DNA of 64,000 nucleotides from DYGA01 sp964540695 (GCA_964540695.1 CAZINS010000002.1:1-64000), one strand, 5' to 3'; shown: positions 1-7,446, counted from the stretch's first letter. Program-made: numbers and translations. Notes: generated from the letters alone by a model not told the origin.

Positions 1-44
1 TTTTAATTTTTTTAATTTTTAAATAAATATAAATTTTTATAATT

Positions 45-443
45 ATGAATAAGACAAAAAGAAAATTTCATTTACGAGTGGTTGGGGTGTGGTTGTTGCT
101 GGCAGTGCTAGCCAATATCAACGGACTGGTGCGCAATTTTGGTTACGGACAGTTTGTTTCCGAGTTAACCGCTCATCAGATCAGTGCCGTGATTTTTATT
201 TTTATTTTGTTGGGGGTAAGTTATTTATTTTTTGGTAAAAAAGATTATACAGTCAAAGAGTTGTGGCTGGCAGGGAGTATGTGGTTGGTGATGACGGTGA
301 TATTTGAATTTTTGTTTGGTCATTTCGTGATTGGTCACAGTTGGCAAAAATTATTTTTTGATTATAATCTTTTAGCCGGTAGGTTGTGTAGTGTGGTATT
401 ATTAGTTACTTTGCTGGCACCGAGGCTTACTAAAAAATTTTAA
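45..443 (+). CDS. Four-helix integral membrane protein, function unknown
   Basis: A 132-residue protein I do not recognise. Four hydrophobic stretches (about residues 12-33, 44-63, 72-97 and 107-126) separated by short charged loops predict a small polytopic inner-membrane protein. There is no signal peptidase site and no catalytic motif that I can see. The ATG lies in very AT-rich DNA without a Shine-Dalgarno sequence, which is common in this window. It is followed 31 bases later by a Nudix hydrolase on the same strand and may share its transcript. The coding frame is convincing because of its codon use and regular membrane pattern; the function is open. Confidence 0.75.
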   Translation: MNKTKRKFHLRVVGVWLLLAVLANINGLVRNFGYGQFVSELTAHQISAVIFIFILLGVSYLFFGKKDYTVKELWLAGSMWLVMTVIFEFLFGHFVIGHSWQKLFFDYNLLAGRLCSVVLLVTLLAPRLTKKF

Positions 444-474
444 TTTTTAAATTAAATAATTATTTATTCCATTT

Positions 475-891
475 ATGATAATTGAAATATTAGCCAGAGG
501 GATTGTGCAAGATGATAAGGGAAGAATTTTGGTGTGTCAAAATGTTGGCAAAGATTATTTTTATTTTCCTGGAGGACATGTTGAGATTGGTGAAACCAGT
601 GTGCAAGCTTTGGAACGCGAGTTTCAGGAAGAGTTGGGAGTGAGTTTGCAAAGCAGTAGTTTTATTGGTGGCAGTGAACATCAGTTTGTGGAAGGAGGAG
701 TAGACCGACAGGAAATAAATATTGCTTTTGCCGTAGAGTTAACTGAGATTACCACCCAAAGTAAAGAAGCTCATATGAGATTTTTTCTATTTAGTAAAGA
801 TGAATTGAAAAACAAAACAGTATTTCCGGAGAAAATGAAACAAGCGGTGATTGAGTGGTTGGAGACAGGAGAGAGTTTTTGGTCTTATTAA
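475..891 (+). CDS. Nudix hydrolase
   Basis: A 138-residue single-domain Nudix protein. A perfect Nudix box (G x5 E x7 REUxEExGU) runs from Gly34 to Val56, with the metal-binding REFQEE at 48-53. The family hydrolyses nucleoside diphosphates linked to another group, using Mg2+ bound by this helix; the substrate cannot be told from sequence. Length is typical of stand-alone MutT-like or ADP-ribose pyrophosphatase-like enzymes. No targeting signal is present, so it is probably cytosolic. It lies just after a membrane protein gene and before a stem-loop-rich spacer. Confidence 0.93.
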   Translation: MIIEILARGIVQDDKGRILVCQNVGKDYFYFPGGHVEIGETSVQALEREFQEELGVSLQSSSFIGGSEHQFVEGGVDRQEINIAFAVELTEITTQSKEAHMRFFLFSKDELKNKTVFPEKMKQAVIEWLETGESFWSY

Positions 892-908
892 TAATTTGTT
901 TTTTATTT

Positions 909-934
909 CTACTTTTTTGACAACAAAAAAGTAG
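909..934. repeat. Perfect 11-bp inverted repeat (hairpin)
   Basis: CTACTTTTTTG and CAAAAAAGTAG are separated by four bases (920-923). It sits 17 bases after the Nudix gene and could act as a terminator in either direction. It also forms the left edge of the larger nested palindrome at 945-1070. Confidence 0.7.
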
Positions 935-944
935 CAAAAAATTG

Positions 945-1070
945 CGGCTAGTGCTTTGGTTCAGGCAAAATTGCCAAACGCTCACGCGCCTCTCAAAACC
1001 GCTTTGCTAGTTGAGAGGCGTAACCGCTCGCTTATTGGCAATATTTGCACTTCACAAAGCAAAAGGCCGG
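945..1070. repeat. Nested palindromic element, REP or MITE-like
   Basis: This fills most of the 275-base spacer between the Nudix and cysteine-rich genes. The inner stem is CGCCTCTCAA (987-996) with TTGAGAGGCG (1011-1020), perfect over 10 bp. An outer stem is ATTGCCAA (970-977) with TTGGCAAT (1035-1042), perfect over 8 bp. The partly matching outermost arms contain GTGCTTTG (951-958) and CACAAAGC (1053-1060). It is clearly richer in GC than its surroundings and holds no credible ORF. It may be a dispersed repeat; no second copy is in this window. Confidence 0.6.
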
Positions 1071-1166
1071 AATATTTTAAAAATTAAGATTTATTTAAAA
1101 AATTATAAAATTATAAAATTAAAAATTGATTAGTAATTAGTCATTAGTAATTTATTATATAGATTT

Positions 1167-1715
1167 ATGAAACAAAAAATAATTATTGGTTTAGTATTTT
1201 TGCTAGCAGGTATTTTGGTTGGCATGGCAGCCTATAAATATTTATTTGTGGCACCTTTGATGCCACCTGATTTCAATGATACCTATAAACCACCGCTGGG
1301 TTATAGCGAAACTGATTATACTATTGAAGAAGTTTTGAATGTTGACTGTCAGGTTGATAATGATTGCCAGACACCTGGTGAATATATGATGCAGTCGCGT
1401 TGCCCCTTTACCAGTAAGTGTTTGGAAAATAAATGTACGGTGGTGTGCCCAAATTTCGAGGGAAACAAATGCGGGTTGGAAAATTGTCATGGACTAGATA
1501 TTGTTTGTGGAGAAAATCCAGTACAAATGTGCGATGCTATGTATGCTTTGGGTGATAAGTGCAGACAGTACGCTATTTGTGGACAGGTGAATGGTGATTG
1601 CCAACAAATAAATAATGAAAAATTTACTAATTGTAAAAGTTGTGTTGAAAATTGTTTAATTCAATACCCAAATAATCCTACAGAGCTTTTCAATTGTGAG
1701 AGTAGTTGTGAATAA
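1167..1715 (+). CDS. Cysteine-rich exported or membrane-anchored protein
   Basis: A 182-residue protein with one N-terminal hydrophobic segment (about residues 4-24), which could be a signal peptide or an anchor. After a proline-rich linker, the rest holds 18 cysteines, all outside the hydrophobic segment, in CxxxxxC and CxxxC-like spacings. The even number and exported position suggest a disulfide-bonded extracellular domain. I do not recognise the family. A CcdA-type thiol-redox gene lies at the far end of the window and could belong to the same oxidative-folding system, but that link is inference. A 452-base gene-poor stretch lies between this gene's midpoint region and the sigma factor gene downstream; its contents are listed separately. 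Confidence 0.75.
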   Translation: MKQKIIIGLVFLLAGILVGMAAYKYLFVAPLMPPDFNDTYKPPLGYSETDYTIEEVLNVDCQVDNDCQTPGEYMMQSRCPFTSKCLENKCTVVCPNFEGNKCGLENCHGLDIVCGENPVQMCDAMYALGDKCRQYAICGQVNGDCQQINNEKFTNCKSCVENCLIQYPNNPTELFNCESSCE

Positions 1716-1731
1716 TTTAAGAAAATAAAAA

Positions 1732-1751
1732 AGGTGACCAGTTGGTCACCT
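1732..1751 (-). terminator. Perfect hairpin with U-tract on the minus strand
   Basis: AGGTGACCA and TGGTCACCT flank a two-base centre. On the plus strand no T-run follows. Read on the minus strand the stem is followed by a T-rich tract, so the intrinsic-terminator polarity is minus, although no minus gene ends here. It may still protect the 3' end of the upstream mRNA. Confidence 0.45.
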
Positions 1752-1779
1752 GTATGGGAAGGGTATTAAGGAGGCTGCT

Positions 1780-1800
1780 ATGATGTCTACACGTTGGTAG
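1780..1800 (+). other. Six-codon open frame with perfect Shine-Dalgarno
   Basis: AAGGAGG at 1768-1774 lies five bases before ATG at 1780. The frame reads MMSTRW and stops at TAG (1798-1800). It ends about 94 bases before an intrinsic terminator (1894-1925). Most genes here lack any Shine-Dalgarno sequence, so such a strong site before a six-residue frame is unusual. It could be a leader peptide, a small regulatory RNA carrying a ribosome site, or the remnant of a lost gene. The spacer at 1716-2127 holds no other credible gene. Confidence 0.4.
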
Positions 1801-1893
1801 ATTTTTTAAAAAGTAATTATGTATAAATTATACTATTTATAAAAAATTAGTCAAATAAAAATCCGCTGGCTAGATTTTTACTTATTTTTATTG

Positions 1894-1925
1894 TGTCGCG
1901 TCCCGAAGTAAGCGACATTTTTTTT
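1894..1925 (+). terminator. Intrinsic terminator
   Basis: TGTCGC (1894-1899) pairs with GCGACA (1912-1917), followed by eight T. It lies 179 bases after the nearest upstream stop codon of a normal gene, so it more likely ends a short separate transcript that carries the mini-frame at 1780. Confidence 0.65.
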
Positions 1926-1985
1926 GTTATCTAAATTATTCTAAATTATAGATAGATAAGTAAAGTAAGCTCAACGGATATAAAT

Positions 1986-2020
1986 GACGCACATTGCGTC
2001 TTTGTTTGTTTTAACAAACA
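1986..2020. repeat. Two tandem hairpins upstream of the sigma factor gene
   Basis: GACGCA (1986-1991) pairs with TGCGTC (1995-2000). Directly after comes TGTTTGTT (2003-2010) with AACAAACA (2013-2020). The first hairpin with the T-rich arm of the second resembles a terminator or attenuator. A TATAAT at 2064-2069 lies downstream, so these hairpins are probably outside the sigma factor mRNA. Confidence 0.45.
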
Positions 2021-2127
2021 CATTAAATAGTTCAAAGAACAACATATGAGGGTGAGTTTATTGTATAATTTTGGGATATTTTGTCCAGACTTGAAACAAA
2101 ATGATAAATTTGTTGTAGTATTAATAA

Positions 2128-2688
2128 ATGATGGAATCAATTGACATCAGTGATGAGGCTATAGTCCGCGAAGTCCAAACCGGAGCCAGCGAAGCTTTTG
2201 GGGTATTGGTGGAGCGGTACGAGGAAAAGATGAAGCGTTATGCGCGGCGATTTTTATTTGGTTATGATGAAACAGCTGATGTAGTGCAAGAAGTTTTTTT
2301 AAAAGCCTATATCAATATTTATTCTTTTGATGCTAGTCGTAAATTTTCCTCCTGGCTTTACCGAATTGCCCACAATGAGTTTATCAATGCTATCAAGAAA
2401 AAAGGCAGGGAGCCATTGCCATTTTTTGATCCTGATAGTTTATTTCCTCATCCGGTAGCCAAAGAAGAAACTGATAGTGAAATAAATCGTCAGGAAACCG
2501 CCGAGTTGTTGGAACAATGTTTAGAAAAGCTGTCGGCTAAATACCGGGAAGTGTTAGTACTTTATTATTTTGAAGATATGGATTATCAGCAAATCGCTGA
2601 TATTTTACAACTGCCAGTGCCAACCGTGGGGGTAAGATTGAAACGGGGCCGGGAAAAAATGAAAGAAATATTAGAGGAAAAAATATAA
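2128..2688 (+). CDS. RNA polymerase sigma factor, sigma-70 family, ECF type
   Basis: A 186-residue protein with the two domains of extracytoplasmic-function sigma factors. Region 2 is near residues 25-95 (motifs DVVQEVFLKAY and FSSWLYRIAHN). Region 4 is near 125-180, with the helix-turn-helix around YQQIADILQLPVPTVGVRLK. It should direct RNA polymerase to a small set of promoters. Two adjacent ATGs occur (2128 and 2131); the first is used here. A TATAAT at 2064-2069 could drive it. The membrane protein encoded 8 bases downstream is the natural candidate for its regulator. Confidence 0.93.
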   Translation: MMESIDISDEAIVREVQTGASEAFGVLVERYEEKMKRYARRFLFGYDETADVVQEVFLKAYINIYSFDASRKFSSWLYRIAHNEFINAIKKKGREPLPFFDPDSLFPHPVAKEETDSEINRQETAELLEQCLEKLSAKYREVLVLYYFEDMDYQQIADILQLPVPTVGVRLKRGREKMKEILEEKI

Positions 2689-2696
2689 TATATAAT

Positions 2697-3455
2697 ATGG
2701 AAAATAATCAATTACCAAAATTGAAAGACCAAATTTTAGCCAAGATAAAATCAGGTAGCGTTAAAGCCAAGCCTAAATTTTATTTTGTCTTGCGGACTTT
2801 GCTGTTGGTTAGTGGTTTGGTTTTAGCTGGATTGGTGTTGTTATATTTTATTAGTTTTGTGATTTTTTTGTTAAGAGCCAATGGTTTATGGCAAGCACCT
2901 GCTTTTGGTTTAAGAGGTTGGGGAATATTATTTGCTTCATTGCCTTGGTTTTTGTTGGTAGTAATTGGTTTTTTTGTGCTAATTATGGAAATTTTAGTAA
3001 AACATTTTTCTTTTGCCTACCGCAGGCCTATACTTTATTCGGTCTTTGGCATTGTAGCCTTTGTTGGGCTAAGTGGATTTGTAGTTGCCCAAACATCATT
3101 ACATCAAAATTTATGGGAACAAGCCGAAGCAGAAGAAGGTTTACCTTTAGCGGGTCCACTGTATAATATTTTACGATCCAGTGATCCCGATGATTTTCAC
3201 CGGGGTATGGTTCTATCAACCACCACTGTTGGATTTGATTTGTTAAATTCAGGTGAAGAAATTTTATCAATAGAAATTGAACCAACTACTCGACTGCCTT
3301 ATGATTTAGAAATAATGCCTGGTGATATGGTAATGGTAATTGGTGAGCGTGAGGGTAACGAAGTCAAAGCTTTTGGAGTTAGAGAATTTATTAAACCCTT
3401 ACCCGCACCCAGAAATATGAAAAAAAATCCTCCCGGTCGGGGTCTACACAGATAA
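2697..3455 (+). CDS. Three-helix membrane protein, candidate anti-sigma partner
   Basis: A 252-residue protein encoded 8 bases after the ECF sigma factor gene. The first 28 residues are a charged cytoplasmic head with the start of an amphipathic helix. Three membrane segments follow at about 29-59, 75-100 and 111-131, and then a roughly 120-residue domain, probably outside the membrane, ending in a basic proline-rich tail. No HxxxCxxC zinc-binding anti-sigma motif is present, so it is not a classic ZAS protein. The role as regulator of the neighbouring sigma factor is inferred from the gene pair only. Confidence 0.75.
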   Translation: MENNQLPKLKDQILAKIKSGSVKAKPKFYFVLRTLLLVSGLVLAGLVLLYFISFVIFLLRANGLWQAPAFGLRGWGILFASLPWFLLVVIGFFVLIMEILVKHFSFAYRRPILYSVFGIVAFVGLSGFVVAQTSLHQNLWEQAEAEEGLPLAGPLYNILRSSDPDDFHRGMVLSTTTVGFDLLNSGEEILSIEIEPTTRLPYDLEIMPGDMVMVIGEREGNEVKAFGVREFIKPLPAPRNMKKNPPGRGLHR

Positions 3456-3470
3456 TGATTGTTTATCTAA

Positions 3471-3498
3471 AACCTTCGTCTAGTAACGAAGGTTTTTT
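3471..3498 (+). terminator. Intrinsic terminator after the sigma factor operon
   Basis: AACCTTCGT (3471-3479) pairs perfectly with ACGAAGGTT (3486-3494), followed by a T run to 3498. Confidence 0.9.
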
Positions 3499-3598
3499 GA
3501 AAATGAAATATAATTTATTTTTGCTTGTAGTAATAAGTGCTAGCAAATTTGATTTAAGTTAACTTAATAAAATACTACCTAATAATTAATTTACTGCG

Positions 3599-4075
3599 AT
3601 GAAAATTTTTAAGAAAAAATATCTGCTCTATGGCATAATTCCAGCATTGTTGGGAGTCGGCGGTCTAACCGCAGCTTCAGCTCACGGCACTTTTGGTTGG
3701 CGCGGACAGGCTGATCCAGTAGGTATGGCTACTGATCAAACTCAAAGATTTGAACAAGAAGCTGAAGTATTGGGTATAGACGTGGAAAAGGTTAAGGAAT
3801 ATTGGGCGCAAGGCAAAACCCCAAGAGATATCATTGATGAGTTAAATTTAGATGAGACTGAAATACAAAATCACATGCGCGAAATAAGACAAGCAAATAT
3901 AAAAGAACAACTGCAATCCTTGGTAGATCAGGGTGTTATCACTCAAGCTCAAGCTGATGCTAGACTTGAATTTATGACAGCTCACGAGCCAAATTTAGGC
4001 CAAGGCAATGGGATGTTCGGACAAATGCAAGGACATCGCGGCAAAAAAGGTATGGGTTTTCATTTCGCTCAATAA
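3599..4075 (+). CDS. Secreted helical protein, function unknown
   Basis: A 158-residue protein with a basic N-terminus and a hydrophobic segment (about residues 7-26) ending in AASAHG, which fits a signal peptide. The mature part is largely helical and charged, with two short repeats of the form found in DUF2680-like exported proteins (regions near 48-85 and 97-125), then a Gly/Met/His-rich tail. I cannot assign a function. It has its own terminator and follows the sigma factor operon, so it might be part of an envelope response, but that is inference. Confidence 0.7.
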   Translation: MKIFKKKYLLYGIIPALLGVGGLTAASAHGTFGWRGQADPVGMATDQTQRFEQEAEVLGIDVEKVKEYWAQGKTPRDIIDELNLDETEIQNHMREIRQANIKEQLQSLVDQGVITQAQADARLEFMTAHEPNLGQGNGMFGQMQGHRGKKGMGFHFAQ

Positions 4076-4088
4076 TAAAATCAGGTTA

Positions 4089-4127
4089 AACAGCCCCTGG
4101 TCGAGAGACGGGGCTGTTTTGTTTTTT
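4089..4127 (+). terminator. Intrinsic terminator
   Basis: AACAGCCCC (4089-4097) pairs with GGGGCTGTT (4110-4118), then TTTTGTTTTTT. It lies 13 bases after the secreted-protein stop codon. Confidence 0.92.
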
Positions 4128-4187
4128 AGTAAAAGGTATATAATTAATTTTGTCATTTTAAAAGACAATTAATTATTAAAATAAATT

Positions 4188-4688
4188 ATGTCTAAAAATA
4201 AATTTATATATTTATCATTGTTATTACTGGCGGTGGTATTTATTTTTTCCGGTTGCACCAAAAAGGTAGCAGAAAAAACTACCGAACGAGCAATAGAAAA
4301 AAATATTGGCTCGCAAGCCGATGTTGATTTAGCTGATAATCAGATAACTGTTGCCACTGAGCAAGGCACTTATCAGGGTGGGGAAAATTTGTCTCTGCCC
4401 GCCAATTTTCCCGATGATATTTATGTACTTGATGGTAAAATAGTAGCGGCTATGACTCTAATTGAAAAAGAAAATTATTCTGTATCTATACTGACTGAGC
4501 AATCAGTTGGTGAGGTTAAAAGTAAATATGAAAGTGAGTTAAAAGCTAGTGGTTGGACAATAAATTTACAAATGGACTATGGTGAATCTGCGGTTGTGTC
4601 TGCTACCAAAGCCGACCGTACTGTTTCCGTATCAATCTCCAACAATAGTGATGGTACGACTGTTACTATTGTTACTGGTAAGAATTAA
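4188..4688 (+). CDS. Predicted lipoprotein
   Basis: A 166-residue protein with a lipoprotein signal: basic N-terminus, hydrophobic stretch, and lipobox FSGC with Cys23 as the lipidation site. The mature part has a charged stalk (residues 24-60) followed by a compact domain of about 100 residues with alternating beta and helix pattern (VLDGKIVAAMTLIEKENYSV onward). I do not recognise the domain. It lies 9 bases before the arginine decarboxylase gene and may be cotranscribed with it. A TATAAT at 4139-4144 is a possible -10. Confidence 0.75.
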   Translation: MSKNKFIYLSLLLLAVVFIFSGCTKKVAEKTTERAIEKNIGSQADVDLADNQITVATEQGTYQGGENLSLPANFPDDIYVLDGKIVAAMTLIEKENYSVSILTEQSVGEVKSKYESELKASGWTINLQMDYGESAVVSATKADRTVSVSISNNSDGTTVTIVTGKN

Positions 4689-4697
4689 TTTTATAAA

Positions 4698-5240
4698 ATG
4701 GTACCAAAAAAAATATTTTTTACCAAAGGTTTCGGCGTGCATAAAGATAGGTTAGCTTCTTTTGAGCTAGCGCTAAGAGATGCCGGCATAGAAAAATGCA
4801 ATTTAGTTATGGTTTCTAGTATTTTTCCGCCCAACGCTAAAATAATATCCAAAGATGAAGGTTTAAAACTTTTACAACCAGGACAAGTTACTTTTTGTGT
4901 GATGGCCAGAAATGATACCAATGAACCCAATCGTCTAGTTTCAGTTTCAGTTGGTATAGCTATTCCCAAAGATAGTAATAACTATGGTTATTTATCGGAA
5001 CATCATACTTTTGGTGAAGTAGCTAAAAAATCTGGAGAATACGCTGAGGACTTGGCAGCGACGATGTTGGCGACAACTTTGGGAATTGAGTTTGATCCGG
5101 ATAAAAGTTGGGATGAACGCGAACAAATTTACAAAGCCAGTGGACATATTTTTAAAACCAATCATATTTGCCAATCAGCTGAAGGAAACAAAGATGGACT
5201 TTGGACCAGTGTAATTTCGGCTGCTGTTTTTGCTGAATAA
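4698..5240 (+). CDS. pdaD: Pyruvoyl-dependent arginine decarboxylase
   Basis: A 180-residue proenzyme of the PvlArgDC family, which converts arginine to agmatine and CO2. The self-cleavage motif VSSIFPP is at residues 39-45; cleavage between Ser40 and Ser41 would give the beta chain and an alpha chain that starts with the pyruvoyl group. Other family marks are GVAIP-like GIAIP near 90 and the AEDLAATML helix near 120. The length matches archaeal and chlamydial members. No agmatinase, antiporter or polyamine gene lies nearby, so it may serve acid stress, polyamine supply or exchange with a host; none of these is shown by the sequence. Confidence 0.93.
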   Translation: MVPKKIFFTKGFGVHKDRLASFELALRDAGIEKCNLVMVSSIFPPNAKIISKDEGLKLLQPGQVTFCVMARNDTNEPNRLVSVSVGIAIPKDSNNYGYLSEHHTFGEVAKKSGEYAEDLAATMLATTLGIEFDPDKSWDEREQIYKASGHIFKTNHICQSAEGNKDGLWTSVISAAVFAE

Positions 5241-5267
5241 TAAAATATAAAATTACTCCATACAAAA

Positions 5268-5290
5268 GCCCGCCTCCAGTAGAGGCGGGC
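5268..5290. terminator. GC-rich hairpin between convergent genes
   Basis: GCCCGCCTC (5268-5276) pairs perfectly with GAGGCGGGC (5282-5290), then a short T-containing tract. It ends pdaD. Confidence 0.8.
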
Positions 5291-5304
5291 CTTGCTTTTC
5301 CCCA

Positions 5305-5327
5305 TGCCGAATATGCCTAATTCGGCA
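5305..5327. repeat. Second hairpin between convergent genes
   Basis: TGCCGAAT (5305-5312) and ATTCGGCA (5320-5327), perfect 8-bp stem with a 7-base loop. It may end or protect the minus-strand transcript that arrives from 5362. Confidence 0.55.
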
Positions 5328-5361
5328 ATGCCAGTGGCCAGTAGCCCCTAGCATCACCGCA

Positions 5362-6090
5362 TTAGTAAGGCGTATATGGATCAACCCTGGTCAACCAGTA
5401 CCAAGCGCCTTTTTTTTCTAAATAAATATTTTGACCAGCTACTTGGACTTCATATTTATGATCATATACTCGGTTAGCAGCACCCCTGCCATCTAAGAAA
5501 AATTCAAAAGTTGCAACTTCTCCAGGGCCAACTTGAGATTCATTCATTTGAGTGATAGCGTAAGGACTGATCCAGGTTTGGTCGCGAAAATGACTTAAAT
5601 TTCCTTGGTGGTCAGAGCTAAGAAGAATTGTATTTTCTTGAAACCAGGTTTGCTGGGTCAAATTTTTTATTTGCAAATAGGTTTTTGGTCGCCAAACATT
5701 TAACACCGCAATTGGTAAATTGTGTTTTACTAGCAAGGCTTCAATAATTTGTTTTTCTTCTTGAGGAGTTGGTTCTTGCAAGAGGGCAATCTTTTTTTCA
5801 ATATTTTCTTGTAAATAAGTAGGCGCAGTAGAAGTAGGAATATAAAATGGTTGAGTATTGGGAGTCGGTAACAGAATTTCAAATTCTTTGCCTGGTAGCC
5901 AGCTGATGACTCCAAATTGTTGTTGTAATTTATCAACCGAACTGGTGGTAATTTTTATATTTAAATAAACTTGAGTAAAATATTTATCCAACAGACCTGT
6001 GGCCAAAGAATTTTTTGGTACAAAAAAAGCACCGAAGCAAATCGCTGCAATTATTAAAAGTATATTAAAATTTTTGGCACAGGGTAGCAT
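5362..6090 (-). CDS. Exported protein, function unknown
   Basis: A 242-residue protein with a typical signal peptide (hydrophobic core about residues 8-27, likely cleavage near NSLAT). The mature part has a helical charged segment (about 95-120) and a C-terminal beta-rich region with a conserved-looking GPGEVATFEFFL stretch and several Trp and Tyr residues near the end. That C-terminal part resembles a small immunoglobulin-like surface domain, but I cannot name the family. It has its own strong promoter (6145-6173) and follows the O-antigen ligase-like gene on the same strand. Confidence 0.75.
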   Translation of the reverse strand: MLPCAKNFNILLIIAAICFGAFFVPKNSLATGLLDKYFTQVYLNIKITTSSVDKLQQQFGVISWLPGKEFEILLPTPNTQPFYIPTSTAPTYLQENIEKKIALLQEPTPQEEKQIIEALLVKHNLPIAVLNVWRPKTYLQIKNLTQQTWFQENTILLSSDHQGNLSHFRDQTWISPYAITQMNESQVGPGEVATFEFFLDGRGAANRVYDHKYEVQVAGQNIYLEKKGAWYWLTRVDPYTPY

Positions 6091-6105
6091 TTTGTTTTTG
6101 TTTTT

Positions 6106-6125
6106 AACCTCTGATTTTGGAGGTT
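6106..6125. repeat. Hairpin in the 5' leader of the exported-protein gene
   Basis: AACCTC (6106-6111) and GAGGTT (6120-6125) form a stem in the minus-strand leader between the promoter at 6145-6173 and the ATG at 6090. The T-run lies on the plus-strand side, so it is not a terminator for the minus transcript. It could affect leader stability or translation. Confidence 0.45.
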
Positions 6126-6144
6126 TTTTACTGACTATATACTA

Positions 6145-6173
6145 ATTATAGCATGTTTTTTGACTTTAGTCAA
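6145..6173 (-). promoter_or_regulatory. Extended -10 promoter for the exported protein
   Basis: On the minus strand, TTGACT (6168-6173) and TATAAT (6145-6150) are 17 bases apart, with TGC directly before the -10. The -35 box lies within the last codons of the ligase gene that ends at 6166. The predicted start is near 6138. Confidence 0.75.
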
Positions 6174-7446
6174 TGTTATTAACCTTTTGTTGCCATAAAA
6201 TAAAAGGTAAAATCCAAATTAACAAAAACAGTATAGCTAGGTCGTTTTTAAAATAAGGAGTATCAAGTAACCCGTGCGTAAGAGTGGCAATCATGGCGGC
6301 AACACTTGAAGCAATATACCACCACTCAGTCGGCGTTAAGTTTTGTTTTAATAGTTGGTAAGTACAACGGGCAAAGATTATTATTAAATATACGAAAACC
6401 AACAATCCCATTATTCCCACTTCCAACCAGAGGTTTAAAAATAAATTATGTGCCTTAACCACCTCCCATTCTAAAGGTGGTTGATACATAGCAAAAGCTT
6501 GGGTGCGGTAGGGAGTGTAAAAATTCCCAAGTCCCACACCGAAGAACGAATGTTGTTTAGCAACTTCTAAAGATATTTCCCAAATTTGTAATCTAGTGGT
6601 TAGAGAGTTACGTTCAGTGAGGTTGATAATTTTTTGAAACTTGGGTTGGCTGGCAAGGGTCAATATGCCCACAAATATTAAAAGTAAAAAAAAGATAGCG
6701 GCAATTTTTTTTACTTTTTTACTGGTAATAAAAAAAAGTAAGATTAGAATTCCAGACATTAATCCCAAAAATCCGCCGTATGATTTGGTATACCATAAGG
6801 CCACCAGTTGCAAGCTGATTAAAAAACTAATCAATAATCTATTGTTTAAGTTAGTGCTGTTTTTCAAAGCTCCCCAGCCTAAGAGTATTATCGGTACCAC
6901 CAGCAAAGCTACGTAATTGGCCGGTTTGTAAACCGAGTTAAGCAGATTATCGGCCTGCATACCAAAATTGAATACATATTCTATAAGTCCCCAAGTACCG
7001 ACCAGTGCTCCACCGCTTAGTAAACCTAAAATCAGATAATTGATATCTTTTTTATTTTTTATCAACAGTAAACTAGTTAACAATAATAAAATCGGATCAA
7101 ACCACCATCCCTTCAGCACCCCAGCTGACAGGCGTAAATCAGGTGAAATTATAGTGGCAACAAGTGCCGCCACCAACCACAAGCCAACAGCTACTAAGGC
7201 CACGCGATAGTTGGTCCAAAGTTTTTTAACTTCCGTAAATAATATTTTTTGGTGCCAAAGTTTAAAAATATTAACTGCAAATAAAATATAGATTGCTAGT
7301 TCCAGCCAAGTGGTAGGAATTAACCAAATTTGTGTGCGCAGTAAATAAGCGGGTAGTAACATCAAAAGTAGCCACCAAGCTAAACGCAGATTTAATACTG
7401 TGATAATTGTAAAAAAAATTAAACTTAAATAAAAAGTAATACTCAT
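6166..7446 (-). CDS. O-antigen ligase-like membrane protein (Wzy/WaaL family)
   Basis: A 426-residue polytopic protein with about 11-12 membrane segments. The long central loop after about residue 280 holds the family signature: GVGLGNFYTPYR, then AHNLFLNLWLEVGIMGLLVF. Such proteins polymerise or ligate glycan chains on the outer face of the membrane. In an organism without evident LPS genes, it may instead attach glycans to surface proteins or a cell-wall polymer. Its ATG overlaps the stop of the flippase gene by 4 bases, so the two are translationally coupled and probably act on the same lipid-linked glycan. Confidence 0.85.
   Translation of the reverse strand: MSITFYLSLIFFTIITVLNLRLAWWLLLMLLPAYLLRTQIWLIPTTWLELAIYILFAVNIFKLWHQKILFTEVKKLWTNYRVALVAVGLWLVAALVATIISPDLRLSAGVLKGWWFDPILLLLTSLLLIKNKKDINYLILGLLSGGALVGTWGLIEYVFNFGMQADNLLNSVYKPANYVALLVVPIILLGWGALKNSTNLNNRLLISFLISLQLVALWYTKSYGGFLGLMSGILILLFFITSKKVKKIAAIFFLLLIFVGILTLASQPKFQKIINLTERNSLTTRLQIWEISLEVAKQHSFFGVGLGNFYTPYRTQAFAMYQPPLEWEVVKAHNLFLNLWLEVGIMGLLVFVYLIIIFARCTYQLLKQNLTPTEWWYIASSVAAMIATLTHGLLDTPYFKNDLAILFLLIWILPFILWQQKVNNID

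Noticed and set aside
1946..2140. Minus-strand frame of 64 residues before the sigma factor gene
   Set aside because: AT-rich spacer, no ribosome site, no family, and it overlaps the promoter region of the sigma factor gene.
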